A DNA stretch of 64,000 bases from assembly GCA_905250025.1 (NCBI GenBank), contig CAJNOJ010000105.1, positions 186,001 to 250,000 of the forward strand, written 5' to 3'. The notes beneath the pieces are model-generated. The model was not told the origin of the DNA. It searched no databases and saw only the letters and a list, made by a program, of their open reading frames with translations. Both the position numbers and the translations under genes were made by a program. Numbering within the stretch: the first letter of the stretch is position 1; every line of letters begins with the position of its first letter. Source of the DNA: Adineta ricciae (lineage: Eukaryota > Rotifera > Eurotatoria > Adinetida > Adinetidae). Below, piece by piece: positions 20,364 through 34,395 of this stretch.

Positions 20364-22484
20364 CCGACAAGTAGTCTTTACCGATTAACGCGGTGGTGAG
20401 ATGACAGAATGAAAATGAATTTTGCAACTCTGTCAGAACTAATTTAAAATGTTGTCAGAAGAACGTTTCCGTTATAATATGAAGCGTTACTGCCGGGAAA
20501 GTAATGCAGGTTCTCGCTTCTTTTTATTTAACATAGACATTTTTTCGACGTGATGATCTTCAGAGCGGGTGCAATAATTAAACAAATATAAACCGACTAG
20601 CCAATGAAAACATTTATATTAAAAGTGTGCTGTTCTCGTATCGTAGATTTCCCGTGTTCACGCGCCGAACCTCGTACCGTATGAAACAATTACAACTCGT
20701 TCTTCAGAAGATTTTGATAGATGTCTGAGTCGTGTGAACCTTTGTAACTCTAGTATCCTTCGCTCTCGTCACTTGATACTTGTTCAGAATTATTGGTAAA
20801 AGTACTTGAGTAAATTGAATATTGTTTTTTATTCGGAATTAGTCGTTATATACAACGCTTTATTTTTTTCTTTGCACATGCCGGCAACTACATTTGTTAT
20901 GTACCATTTCCTGTTTGCTATCATCTGATGTTTATTTTTACCTTTCCTAATTTGCTAAATTATATACAGTGTACTATCCCCTTGTAACCGAAAGTGATAA
21001 TTAAGGCGTAGAGAACTTTCATAGCAATCTGTCTCTATTTTGGTTAATTGGTATCGTCATTATAATCATACGAATAGTAGATCAGAGAAGAATTATTTAT
21101 GCACAAATCTAAAGCGTTAACTTTCTACATTTAATGATAGTCTTAATCTATTGTGATACAATCCTGATGAGAACAACAGATAAAAACAGAACTCAAAAGA
21201 CTACCGGGTAAATAACGACTGCGGAAATGCTGTGTCATGCATCCAATGCTTCGGAATTTTTCTAATATGAATACAAATCCATAGGCAGATAAAGCGACAT
21301 TTACGAAGTTCACACATGTACACAGAAAGTATAAGACGAAGTCAAATTTTGTTGCTCAAAATCTGCTGTATCAATATAGTTTAGAATCATTGTGAGCTAT
21401 CGGTTCTACTGCATTATATCTACTTTCATAATAGTATAAGCAATTTTAACATCGTCATTAGATCACCGATTAATCTAATAGGCGTTGTAGCAATAGAGAT
21501 AGCACTGTTCTTGGCTTGGTGATTATAACTACATTTAGTCACTTGGCATTCACTATAATAATTTTCATAAATGATTGTTGTATTTCATCGTTTGACCATT
21601 ATATAGTTCACCGATAATATCTTCGATTGTCGAAGATACAGTGAATTGTACTAACGAAGATCTATCAAAAGCACTAAATTTCATAGGCGAAGTTGCGTCA
21701 CACTTATACACGACTGGTTATAAAAACATTGAAAATCACTTTCCAACAACGATGTAACAACAAAACATCCACTAATCATACTCTCAACGTAGTCCAGGAA
21801 GCGCACACAGCTTGGAATAGAAAAAGTGAATTGGTAATGTTGAAAACGCATACGTTGCGTATTTCGGAGGACCATTGCTTTGTTGTCATAGAATATATTA
21901 GCGCACTAGTAGAGTTTATATAACTATGGGTGACAAGACAAATATATCGAGAGAGAAAGTTTTTAGAAAAAGCACTTCAGATGATGATTTTGACATATTA
22001 GTTTTTCGACTTCTGTTGAATAACAAGTACCATTCTTCCACTTGGGAGAATAGATGAGATAACTAGTTTAAATTTAACACTGGTGATTACAAGTTTATAT
22101 ACTTTTGTCTTTTCCTATTAACTCGATTATTTCATTGTTGCTTGATTCTTTGGTGTTTTAGAACTGCGATACTAGTTAAACGCAACTGCGTACATTGAAT
22201 TGAATGTCATCCTGGCTTCACTGCTTTTTTTATATATTTTTTGTTTCTCGGATGAATAGCTAAAACATTTTAAAAAAGTGATTTCTATAAAAATAAAAAT
22301 AGCAAGATGGGCGTAAATGCGAGTGACATACAAATGTGTTCCTCGCATTGGCATTAGAGCGAGAAAGAAGAAAGAAATTTAATAGCATACAAACTTTTGT
22401 ATTAAATAATTGTTCGAATCATAGCAATAGATAGATGAAGTTACGCATGTATTCAATTCTACGGCCCATGGCTGATTGAGTAAG
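20364..22484. other. Long non-coding spacer, Y copy
   Basis: Counterpart of 4010-6365, about 230 bp shorter because of several indels. No gene supported. It runs into the uninterrupted transposon target site at 22485-22493. Confidence 0.5.
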
Positions 22485-22493
22485 GTGAAACTT
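22485..22493. other. Empty target site of the long-TIR transposon
   Basis: Single GTGAAACTT in the context GTAAG-site-GAGGATGA. The left context equals that at 6361-6374 and the right context equals that at 26761-26777, so this is the pre-insertion allele. Confidence 0.85.
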
Positions 22494-24140
22494 GAGGATG
22501 AGAGTGTTGTGATAAATCAGTATGCTTTGCGAAACATACCATGATAATTTGATATAGATCCTTCGGAAAGATTGTAACCGTGAACTGAATATTAGGGGGA
22601 AAAAACAAACAGTTCTTCTCAGATATTCGTCTATTCATTATCGTCGTTGGTTTGAAAGATAGTGCTGCATAACAGTATTTTACCCGGGATTCTTCTGGAA
22701 TACTCATGCAAATATATTTTTAAATTTCCGCACCGTTTCAACTGCTGGAAGGTGCGGAGTGGCGTAATGATGAAAATCAAATTACATCGGAACTAACAGA
22801 CGTGTATAGGCACAACTTTGAAAAACAACTGAATTTGCTGCGATTACTGTTGGAATGAAACAAAAATGTTCGTTTAATTATCACGTAATATGGCATGCTT
22901 CGCCTCGTTTTATATTCTTGCGTTTACATTCAAAGAAACTAGTGTATTAACATTAATATACAACTGTTTGTAAATTTTACTTCAGTGTCCGATTGCTATT
23001 TTATCTATCCGAGACACGTCACTGCTACTAGTCTTCATGACTTTCTACGCATATAACTTCTCAATTGTTTGAATAAAACTGATGGAAATTGATCTTTGAC
23101 CTTTAGACTATGCAAATGATATGACAGAATTCTTGTCATGTTCATATTGAATAAAGTCTCTCTCCGATATGATATTAGTTTTGTAGTAGAAGACAATGCT
23201 GTATTCGATACGAATCGCGTATATTCAAATATGATGAGGACGATGTTCTGCACATCCATTAGAGAATCTAAACATCTTCCAGTATGTCATATTTCTTTTA
23301 TTATATTTTTAACACATGTTCTATTAGAGAATTTACATGATTGAACTCAAATTGATGATATTAAACATAAATAATAGTTATATTCTTCCCAAAGTGATAG
23401 CCATACACATATCCTCAAGTGAAAACAGTAGATAATTTCATCAGTTCTGCTGCTGGATTCTTTTTTTCTTTTGAACCAAACATGCTTTAGGGTATATGAC
23501 TCTTTTTCTGCAAATAAAAATATTTTATTAACGTAGGCGATATTAAAATTATTTGCAAGTCGTTATTTTCCAACAGAATTTTGACTGAATAATGCAACTT
23601 GTCACGGAGTATTAAATAATCATGATTGTTTTTGTTTACGTCTAACGCCGATTTCAATAATACACAGAATGCACCCGTAATCATCGATCTCGTCAAAACA
23701 AAAACTTATTCGGATAATGATTGTAAACTTTCATTCTTTTTATCCAAAGAGTTTATCATAGAAAAATTCTCAAAAATGATCAGCTACAAGGTTATCAATA
23801 GTCAGAAAACTGAAAAGAATATCAAAATCATTGGTTTATATTGCTGCAAAAGGATGGCATCCTTTTAAATTAGTAATGAATAGTACACTTATCATTCAAA
23901 CGATTTATCTAAGTTGATACGCCCTCGATTCGTTCTCTCTCATTTTCACATTGTGATACCTACGTGCTTCTCCTGTCAATGCACGATAATCAGCATTATT
24001 TAGTAAATAAGTATGTATGACTTGAGAAAATCATGGAGTTGAGTAATCATGCTTTGTGAGCACGCAAAATCGATACTTTATTTTGATTTAAGACACGCTC
24101 AACGACTAGCTTTAGTCAGACATGTAATCTATCTACACAG
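22494..24140. other. Upstream region of the polycystin-like gene, Y copy
   Basis: About 1.65 kb collinear with 26770-28492 of the X version, with indels. A short frame at 23626-23868 (a frame also open at 28003-28218) shows no family motif and is shortened by an in-frame deletion in X. I would not call it a gene. No RNA gene or repeat array recognised. Confidence 0.45.
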
Positions 24141-26607
24141 ATGACAAGCAACAAAGTTTTTGTGATCTGGATAACTCTATACAGCTCTCTGATCAATGGT
24201 TCTCACTTTCGTGGTGGTACAATGTCATGGTTAGTATTTGAGACACATATTCAATTCGTTTAGTGTAAATTATTCACTATAGGCGTCCAGTCAGCAAGAC
24301 TCCATTAGGTAACATGGTCACTATTCAAATACGTCAACGTTGGTCATGGCGTCTGTCTGCTGTAGCTTGTAACCAGGCAATCATAGCACAACAGTATCCT
24401 ATTGGCGATCCCAGTGTTTTGTATTGTACTTCTGGGAATTGTAACTTTTGGAGAGTGCCAGTGACAACACAAACATATTGCATTGATTTTAACACGGGCA
24501 TTGATGTTAGTTATGGTGAAAAGTATGATAGGGTGTCTCTGCCTGTTGGTGTTCAGTTCAGTATAGCTTTTTCTTCGTGCTGCTGGTTTGCGTCTCTCGT
24601 TGCTGGAGCGAACAGTCCATGGAGCGTTGTTACACGAATCAGTACTATTCGCAGACCAGACGGTTATATTAATTCAAGTCCGTCTGCTGCTGTTATGCCA
24701 ATCGTTTACAAAGAAGTTGGCGTGAAACATGTGTACGTTGTTCAAATGACTGATAATGATGGAAGCGACGTGTTAAAATGTCGATGGGCTAGCAGAAGAA
24801 ATAATATGAATAGTTATGACGAATGTGGCGGCGTTTGCTTCGGCGTGCCTGGTGCGATACTTATCGAAGATAATTGTACAATCATATTTACACTTACAAA
24901 GATTAGAATTTATGTCGCAGTTGCATTACAAATCGAAGATTATTATGATAAAACATCGATGACACCCATGAGTTCGACCCCTGTTCAATTTCTTTTTTAC
25001 AGTTATCAACCCTCAAGTGTGTGCACTACTCCGCCGAAGGTGTATAGTGGACGATCGAACTATGGTAAATCGCGATTGAATTATAGACCCATCGTTTACC
25101 ACTTTTCTTACAGATTGTGTTAGTGCATCAGTTGGTAGTATGGTCACCAAAGATATTCTTGTCAATATCGGCTGTGTTAACAAAACAATCATTGATTTTA
25201 TTACAAGTATTCCGACCGGAATGACAAAGGGTCCTATTCGAAACCGAACTGCTAGTTAGTACAAAAACTAATTGTTGTTCTGCTTTCTTCTGTTTTATTC
25301 TGAATTTTTAGGTGTTTTTTCGATGACCCTTTCTTGGACTCCTACTGATAACCAACGTGGACCTCAAAGTTGTTGCATCGTAGCTGTGGATAATACACAT
25401 ATTCAATCTAATCAACTTTGTATCACATATCTAGTCGATCCCGACGCACCACGATTCGTTGGAAGTTCGGCATGGCCCGTTGGCACTATTTATGAAAATC
25501 AAACTATCTTTTCGATCGAAAGTAATCTTTACTCTTTATTGCAATGATACGCAATCGTGAATATATCTTTAGGCACAAAACCAATTAGACGTCCATCGCG
25601 GGTTCAAAATAGTGTCATTCGTTTCTATGACGCCCAATCTAACTCACTTGTCAAGTCATTTGATTGCGTGACATCATCACAAGTAACATACTCAAATACG
25701 AAAATCACTATTGATTTCCAAACAGCACCATGGACTCGCGGTCATTCGTACTACGTGACATTGGATGAAGGTATGTATAATGTTAATATTTTCATTTTAT
25801 AGTTGTATTTTCTTCATCTAGGTGTTGCAGTTATGGCTGGGGCTAGTTCTTGCTGTAAGTTTCATTGTATACTGATGACAAAATCATCGATATTTTTAGC
25901 ACCTCCATCTGCACCAATCACCAGCAGCAAATTTTGGACATTTTATATTTGGGATCCATCCGTTACCGAGGAACCAGTGGAAAACAATACTTCAGTGAGT
26001 CGATTGTAAAGAAATGTTCTTTTATACAGTGAATTTGTTCGTCTAGACAACAGATATAAGTACAGTACATGAAGACGATGCAATTGTAACGACGGGTGCG
26101 ATGGAAACTTTAGCACCGTTGTGTACGTAGCTGAGTCTGTCATACTATTACTTAGAAAAATTCTACTTGTTTTACTTAGCTTGTCACAGTCATAATATAG
26201 CACTAGACCCGCAAGGATCGTCTTTGACCAATCCATTGGATTATCTGTATAACGAAGATATCTATATCGATTCCAACGTTACACTACAGTGCGACAGAAA
26301 CGTAAGAACAACATCGAAATGGACAATCATTAGTCATTCATCGAATCAACTGGAACAAACGCCACTTATATTTTCATTCGAATTAGCAACCAAACAACTT
26401 CTTATTCCAGCCTTTTCGCTGTATAATGGAATTTACGAATTGAAATTCATATTGACCGTCATTGATGTTCGAACGTGGATTTCATCATCTTCCGCCTATA
26501 TTCGAATTTCTCGAGCCGATCTCGTCACAAATCTTGTCTTGACGACTGCAACAAATGTTACACACAATTACGAGAAAGCATTAGAATTGAATCCAGGAAA
26601 ATATTCT
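24141..26607 (+). CDS. Polycystin-1/REJ-like receptor, Y copy, cut at the assembly join
   Basis: Start ATG at 24141 gives a signal peptide (KVFVIWITLYSSLINGSHF) followed by RGGTMSW. Exons by GT...AG and frame: 24141-24229, 24283-25064, 25114-25254, 25312-25521, 25573-25770, 25822-25854, 25900-25994, 26047-26122, 26180 onward. The extracellular part has RGGT(M/I)SWRPVSKTPLGN, YSWT-like RQRWSWRLSAVACN, paired Cys (SCCWFAS, CGGVCFGVPG), later TLSWTPTDNQRGPQSCCIVAV, VDPDAPRFVGSSAWPVG and LDPQGSSLTNP. This order is seen in large bdelloid and molluscan adhesion-type proteins that run into REJ and GPS domains. The gene ends inside a REJ-type region at the N of 26608; the X copy continues. Confidence 0.7.
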
Positions 26608-26608
26608 N

Positions 26609-26760
26609 TGGGGTCCTTGAGAGATGCCCGAAAAAAACGATCTGTGGAATCGATAGAGCTCGTCGAGATCTACTTGGAAAGTATGTTATCTTAGTTGGAA
26701 ACTTCTTTGTCGCGAATCGTAGTTGAAAAAACTCGAATCTTATTAGAAGATATCCTACGT
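26609..26760 (-). mobile_element. Right end of the long-TIR transposon
   Basis: Reverse complement matches 6375-6530 almost base for base: the end ACGTAGGATATCTTCT, the CTACGATTCGC motif, CTCGACGAGCTCTATCGATT and TCGGGCATCTCTCAAGGACC. GTGAAACTT (26761-26769) follows directly as the right target duplicate. Only the outer 152 bp are present, cut by the single N at 26608. The element therefore joins the block ending at 6794 to the block starting at 26609. Confidence 0.85.
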
Positions 26761-26769
26761 GTGAAACTT

Positions 26770-28492
26770 GAGGATGATAGTACTGTGATAAGTCAGTATG
26801 CTTTGCGAAACATACCATGATAATTTGATACAGATCCTTTGGAAAGATTGTAACAGTGAACTGGATATTACGGAAAAACAAACAAACAGTTATTACGGCG
26901 TAGAAGTCTTCTCAGATATTCTTCTATTCATTATCGTCGTTACTTTGAAAGATAGTGCTGCGTAACAATATTTTACTCGGGATGCTTCTGGGATACTCAT
27001 TCAAATATATTTTAAAATTTCCGCACCGCTTCAAATTCTGGAAAGTTTGGAGTTGTATAATGATGAAAATCAAATTACATCGCATCTAACAGACGTGTAT
27101 ATGCACAACTTAGAAAACCAATTGAATTTGCTACGATTACTGATAGAATTGAGCGTCGTCGAAATGAAACGGATCTGTTCGTTTAATTATCACGTAATAT
27201 GACATGATTCATCTCGTTTTATATTCTTACGTTTACATTCAAAGAAACTAGTGTATTAACATTAATATACAACTGTTTCTAAATTTTACTTTAATGTCTG
27301 ATTGCTATTTTGTCTATCCGAGACGTCGCTGCTACTATAGTCTTCATGACTCTCTACACATATAACTTCCCAATTGTTTGCATAAAACTGATGGAAACTT
27401 GATCTTTGACTTTTAGACTATGCAAATGATATGATAGAATTCTTGTCATGTTCATATTGAATGAAGTCTCTCTCCTATATGATATTAGGTTTTTTTTTAG
27501 TAGAAGACAATGCTATATTTGATATGAATCAGCAAATCATCTTGAACATTTGTCCATTTCTAATATGAAGTCATTTCATCATAACAGTCAACTTAATATA
27601 TTCAAATATGATGAGGACGATTTTGTACAGACCCATTAGATAATCTAAACATTGTCCAGTATGTAATATTTCTTTGATTATATTTTTAACACATGTTCTA
27701 TTAGAGAATTTACATGATTGAACTAAAATTGATAAAAGTAAACATAAATAATAGTTATATTTGTCACAGAGTGATAGCCATACACACATGCTCAAGTAGA
27801 AAAACAGTAGATGATATCATCAGTTCTGATGCTGGATTCTTTTTCTTTTCAATCAAAAATGTTTTAGGGTATATGACTCTTTTTCTGCAAATAAAAATAT
27901 TTTATTAACGTAGGCGATGTTAAAATTATTTGCAAGTCTTTATTTTCCAACAGAATTTTCATTGAATAATGCAACTTGTCACGGAGTATAAAATAATCGT
28001 GATTGTTTTTGTTTACGTCTAACGCAGGTTTCAATAATACACAGAATGCACCCGTAATCATCGATCTCGTCAAAACAAAAACTTATTCGAATAATGATTG
28101 TAAACTTTCATTCTTTTTATCCAAAGTGATCAGCTACAAGGTTATTAACAGTCAGAAAACTGAAAAGAATATCGAAATCATTGGTTTAGATTGCTGCAAA
28201 AGGATGACATCATTTTAAATTAGTAATGAATAGTACACTTATCATTCAAACGATTTATCTAAGTTGATACGCCTTCGATTTCTTCTATCTCCTTTTCACA
28301 TTGTGATACCTACGTGCTTCTCTTGTCACTGCACGATAATCAGCATTATTTAGTAAATAAGTATGTATGACTTGAGAAAATCATGAAGTTGAATAATCAT
28401 GTCCTTTGTGAGCACGCAAAATCGATACTTTATTTTGATTTAAGACACGCTCAACAACTAGCTTTAATCATACATGCAATCTATCTACACAG
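26770..28492. other. Upstream region of the polycystin-like gene, X copy
   Basis: Counterpart of 22494-24140. About 1.7 kb with no supported gene. Confidence 0.45.
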
Positions 28493-31400
28493 ATGACAAG
28501 CAACAAAGTTTTTGTTATCTGGATAACTCTATACAGTTCTCTGATCAATGGTTCTCACTTTCGTGGTGGTACAATAACATGGTTAGTATTTGAGAAACAT
28601 ATTCGATTCGTTTAGCGTAAATTATTCATTATAGGCGTCCACTCAGCAAGACTCCATTGGGTAACACAGTCACTATTCAAATACGTCAACGTTGGTCATG
28701 GCGTCTGTCTGCTGTAGCTTGTAACCAGGCAGTTATAGCACAACAATATCCTATTGGGGATGCCCATTTTTTGTCTTGCACTTCTGGGAATTGTAATTTT
28801 TGGAGAGTGGCAGTGACAACACAAACATATTGCATTGATTTTAACACGGGCGTTGATGTTAGTTACGGTGAAAAGTATGATATGGTGTCTCTGCCTGTTG
28901 GTGTTCAGTTCAGTGTAGCTTTTTCTTCGTGCTGCTGGTTTGCGTCTCTCGTTGCTGGAGCGAACAGTCCATGGAGCGTCGTTACACGAATCAACACGAT
29001 TCGTAGACCAGATGGATATATTAATTCAAGTCCTTCTGCTGCCGTTATGCCAATCGTTTACAAAGAAGTTGGTGTGAAACATGTGTACGTTGTTCAAATG
29101 ACTGATAATGATGGAAGCGACGTGTTAAAATGTCGATGGGCTAGCAAAATAAATAATATGAATAGTTATGACGAATGTGGCGGCATTTGTTTCGGTGTGC
29201 CTGGTGCAATGCTTATCGAAGATAATTGTACAATCATATTTACACTTACAAAGATTAGAATCTATGTCGCGGTTGCATTACAAATCGAAGATTATTATGA
29301 TAAAACATCGACAATACCCATGAGTTCGACCCCTGTTCAATTTCTTTTTTACAGTTATCAACCTGCAAGTACGTGCACTACTCCACCGAAGGTGTATAGT
29401 GGACGATCGAACTATGGTAAATCGCGATTGAATTATAGACCTGTTTTTTACCACTTTTCTTACAGATTGTGTTAGTACATCAGTTGGTAGGATGGTCATT
29501 GAAGATATTCTTGTCAGTGTCGGTTGTGTTAACAAAACAATCATTGATTTTATTACAAGTATTCCGGCCGGAATGACAAAGGGTCCTATTCGAAACCGAA
29601 CTGCTAGTTAGTACAAGAAATAGATGTTGTTCTTCTTCCCTCCGTTTTATCCTGAATTTTTAGGCGTTTATGCGATTACTCTTTCTTGGACTCCTACTGG
29701 TAACCAACGTGGGCCTCAAGTCTGTTGCATCGTAGCTGTGGATAACACACATATTCAATCTAATCAACTTTGTATCACATATCTAGTCGATCCCGACGCA
29801 CCACAGTTCGTTGGAAGCTCGGCATGGCCCGTTGGCACTATTTATGAAAATCAAACAATCTTTTCGATCGAAAGTAATCTTTACTCTTTATTGCAATGAT
29901 ACGCAATCGTGAATATATCTTTAGGCACAAAACCAATTAGACGTCCATCGTGGGTTCGAAGTAGTGCTATTCGCTTCTATGACGCCCAATCTAACTCACT
30001 TGTCAAGTCATTTGATTGCGTGACATCATCACAAGTAGCATACTCAGATACGAAAATCACCATTGATTTCCAAACAGCACCATGGACTCGCGGTCATTCG
30101 TACTACGTGACGTTAGATGAAGGTATGTATCATGTTAATATTTTCATTTTATAGTTGTGTCTTCTTCATCTAGGTGTTGCAATTATGGCTGGGGCTAGCT
30201 CTTGCTGTAAGTTTCTTTGTATACTGATGACAAAATCATCGATATTTTTAGTACCTCCATCCGCACCAATCACCAGCAGCAATTTTTGGACATTTCATAT
30301 TTGGGATCCATCCGTTACCGAGGAGCCAATGGAAAACAATACTTCAGTGAGTCGATTGTGAAGAAATGTTCTTTTATACAGTAAATTTGTTCGTCTAGAC
30401 AACAGATCTAAGTACAGTACATAAAGATGATGCAATTGCAACGACGGATGCGATGAAAACTTTAGCACCATTGTGTACGTAGCTGAGTCTGTCATACTAT
30501 TACTTAGAAAAATCCTATTTGTTTTACTTAGCTTGTCACAGTCATCATATAGCACTAGACCCGCAAGGATCGTCTCTGACCAATCCATTGGATTATCTGT
30601 ATAACGAAGATATCTATATCGATTCCAACGTTACACTACAGTGCAACATAAACGTAAGAACAACATCAAAATGGACAATCATTAGTCATTCATCAAATCA
30701 ACTGGAACAAATGTCACTTATATTTTCATTCGAATTATCAACCAAACAACTTCTTATTCCAGCCTTTTCGCTGTATAATGGAATTTACGAATTGAAATTC
30801 ATATTGACCGTCATTGATGTTCGAACGTGGATTTCATCATCTTCCGCCTATATTCGAATTTCTCGAGCCGATCTCGTCACAAATCTTGTCTCGACGACTG
30901 CAACAAATGTTACACACAATTATGAGAAAGCATTAGAATTGAATCCAGGAAAATATTCTATCGATCTCAAAGCAATAGAATTTCATCCAAAGGTGAGATA
31001 TTGAATATAAACAAAAGAAAACGAGACCGAATTATTTTGTACTTTAGGATTGGAATTTCACGTATTATTGCCGGATCTATTCAAAATTTGCTCGGCCACA
31101 ATATCAATCATTCGAAGATCGAAATAATGCTTGTTTTTCTTTGAATCCTCTCAACTTTTTAAAATATAATGACACATTCCATACCGCGGTCACAATCTTA
31201 CCTAGAACACTGGTATTACACCAATCCTATCAGTTTATGGTTCGAATGACGCATCGTGAGAATTCATCACTTCAATCTGTCGGATATGCAATCATCCATA
31301 TCGAACGAATTCAGTCACCCATCGTTATTATAAGGTAGAGCAATTCGACCTCTAACTTATTCTCAAGTTTCTTTTATATAGTTGTGTGGTCTCGACCGTG

Positions 31401-34058
31401 TGTTCATTGAATCTACAGTACTATTATGTTAATCCAAGTACGCAATTAGCACTCTGGTCATTTGCTAGCGATAATCAAACGTTAATCACGAGTATCGAAT
31501 GAGAAATCTATTACGGTTTTATCGATCAAACGAATAACATGATGATTTGGACACCAGTAGAATATTCCGAACTTTTCGGTAAGAAATAATCTGGCGTGGA
31601 AAACTCTTTCTTATGATGAAAGCTTAGGTTCAAATACGGAAAATCTGACAATTCCAAAAATGTTTTTCCAAAATACTTCGAACGTAGCTTTCTGGAGATT
31701 CCAAGTATTTTATAATTTCTCCTCGGAAATCATTGTCGGCACATTCGATATCGAGATTAATAAACCGCCGACAAACGGCACTTGTTCAATTCAACCACAG
31801 AACGGTACAATCATGACGTTATTCACAATCAATTGTAGCGATTGGTACGATCGAGATGGCATCAAACAGATGACGATCTACAGTTCGTATAAACTTTGTT
31901 CTTTTTTCTCAGATAAAAATGTCATTTTATTCGAAAAGATTCGAAATTCGCCGTACTTGCTACAACAACAGATGCAACTGCTCAACTTCGATTGCCCATT
32001 GGTCTTGACCAAGATCTACACATTCACATCCAAGATGCATTCGATTGTATCGCTGAGTTCACTCTTTCATCAATCTTTGTTTTACCTGATCTCGAGACAC
32101 CAAACGATACATTCCATCGATTATTTCCATTCCTCGCTAATAATACTGATCGAAATGTAATTACGCAGATCATCACATCTCTTTCCGAGTTACTCAATAC
32201 GATGAACGATGTCATTAACCAACAGGCTGCTCTATGTAAGTATCTATTTAATGAAGAATTAAACCAGTCTCTCTTTCTCTCTCGTTCACGTAGATGATAT
32301 TTTACTCATGGATATTTCAGTGACACCTTTAATCACAACTAATTCGTCTAATCCATTCGAGGAAAATGTTTTCAATAGATCAATCATCACCGAATTGAAT
32401 GAACACGCCAGTTTTCGTGAAGCTTTACTGGTATTTCTCAACAATCAATCGACTACGACCATCAATGATCTTCAATTTCAATCATCAATTCTTTCAAGTC
32501 TAACTACAGCAACAAATGAGTTAACGAGAAAATCTTCGGTATACATGTTCTTCCTTTCTCTTCGATTTATCTCTATCATACTTATTCACAGATTCTCGCA
32601 TCAACAAAATGTCAACAACTAGCCGAGCATTTAAATCGATTGTCTAAACAACTTCCAGTTGAAAGTGTTCGCCTCACAGCTACACATCTCGCTGAATGTT
32701 CTATCAACGCTCTCACCGTATGTTATTTTTGAATATAGGATAACAGTTCCTCGGTATATTTTCCAGGCGAGTCATGCACCGTTATTATCACGTATGAAAA
32801 TCCTCGATTTGGACATGGCTCGGACAGACGAGGTGTTAGATCAATGCCGTCAGACAGGTGAATGCGATTGGATGGATTCCATGGCAACTCGCGAAGAAGG
32901 AAATTCACACATTCAACGGGAACTTGTGAGAAAAAATGATTATTTCATTCCTTCGATCGAATAATCATTCATTGTAGTCCAATGCAATATTTGAGCAAAC
33001 AGTTAATATCATATCACTGTTGACTTCATCACTTACGACTCATTTGAATATCGATCAAGCAATCGAAATCAATAGTAGTTCAGTCTATTTTTCATTGGAG
33101 AATGTTTTATTTTCGTCCACGTTCAAACATCTGAAGGGTCGCAATATTAGCGAGTTTCAATCGGAATCCATCAATTTGACTGAACCGATTTACATCCGGG
33201 TAAGTCTTGCCGCGGTTAAATTTCTGATCGAAGGAGTTCTTTTTTCGTAGAAAATCATACACCCTCTCGCATTTTCCAACCAATCAAGCTTAACGTCTAA
33301 TACGAATCTCTCGCGCATGTTTTCTCTTTCGATCATCAATCGAAATGGAAGCACTGTAAATGTCTTCATCAATGGTAATGATTCATTCGAATTCTTCATT
33401 CTTCGCGATCCGAATATGCCAGGACCATCAAGAGGTCTACAAAATGCTTTATTAGTGAATAGAAGAAAGTTATTGTTCAACTACCATTCCGTGGATTTGA
33501 TAAAATCAGATACAAATTTGACCTATTCAATTCATTTGGAAATCTCTCCTTTAAACAGAAATCTTTCATATGTTTTAATTTATAAGTTTAATGAACGACC
33601 ACAAGTGGAGGAATTCGACGGAATGAAAATTCTTTGCTACCAAGGTAATTGCCGATTTTGATCCGAACTACTCATTCATTTTTCTATATTCAGATTTGAG
33701 GTCCAATAAAAATTATACGCATTTTATTGATAATACTCAAACATTGGATCATCAGTCGATTGTTTACGGAATACGAGAATTAACTGTGACACAAATGGAT
33801 CAATTTTGTTCGAATCAAACATATTCAAGTGAAGATTTATTGCTTTTCGACACACCTGTGGTGTTTTCGGATAATTATGAATTGTTGATTTATCAAGCTG
33901 GCTGCTTTTATCTCGATGACAACAATAATTGGCAATCGAATGGATTGATAGTAAGAATCAAAACTAGACTAATGTGACCCAGATGACTCGTTTGCATTTA
34001 GGTTGGACCGTCAACAACTTTCTATGAAACACAATGTTTTACAACTGTGATTGAGTGA
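28493..34058 (+). pseudogene. Polycystin-1/REJ-GPS-like gene, X copy, probably decaying
   Basis: Start ATG 28493 (signal peptide, then RGGTITWRPLSKTPLGN), first intron 28582-28634, and the same exon pattern as the Y copy. Further 3' it carries REJ-domain parts: RSAxxxSFSLNPLNFLKYND-like frame at 31141, PPTNGTCSIQPQNG followed by FTINCSDWYDRDG at about 31771-31870, then a GAIN-like region and a GPS-like end CFYLDDNNNWQSNGL...TTFYETQCFTT. In the exon at 31380-31579 the frame reads SIE-stop-EIYYGF; the TGA at 31500-31502 sits where these repeats have Trp, so it looks like a nonsense change. A frame break is also likely near 31900-31990. After the GPS it stops at 34058 with no PLAT domain and no membrane segments. 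Polycystin-1 normally has 11 TMs, so this is a truncated ectodomain. Confidence 0.65.
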
Positions 34059-34395
34059 ATATATCGTTGACAACTTGATTTCATCAGTTTTTCTATTTGC
34101 AAAGTGAAATTTCAATATTTTCCTTCATAAAATTTGAGACCGTGAAAGAGTCAATTACAATTGATCTTATGCGTACAGTGAGCGTGATCATCTTTGCTGT
34201 TCATTTACTCATCAATCCCTATAATCTCATGTTTCTGATTCCTAAGCTCAATTTGACTGTACCATCACAGTATAAACATGTGAATTCTTATATTTTAGTA
34301 CAAGAGAGATAGATTTTAACGTTCAAAAACAATCATAACGTTTAGTTCTGTAAGTTTTTGAACCGCAAACATGTGTACATCATCTAATGTCATTC
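34059..34395. other. Spacer after the polycystin-like gene
   Basis: About 340 bp. An open frame at 34097-34312 has one hydrophobic stretch (TVSVIIFAVHLLINPYNLMF) but no recognisable family. It could be debris of the lost polycystin membrane part; I cannot show this. Confidence 0.3.

Noticed and set aside
23626..23868. Conserved short frame upstream of the polycystin-like gene (also 28003-28218)
   Set aside because: Open in both copies but with an in-frame deletion, no recognisable motif and no start context; too little to call a gene.
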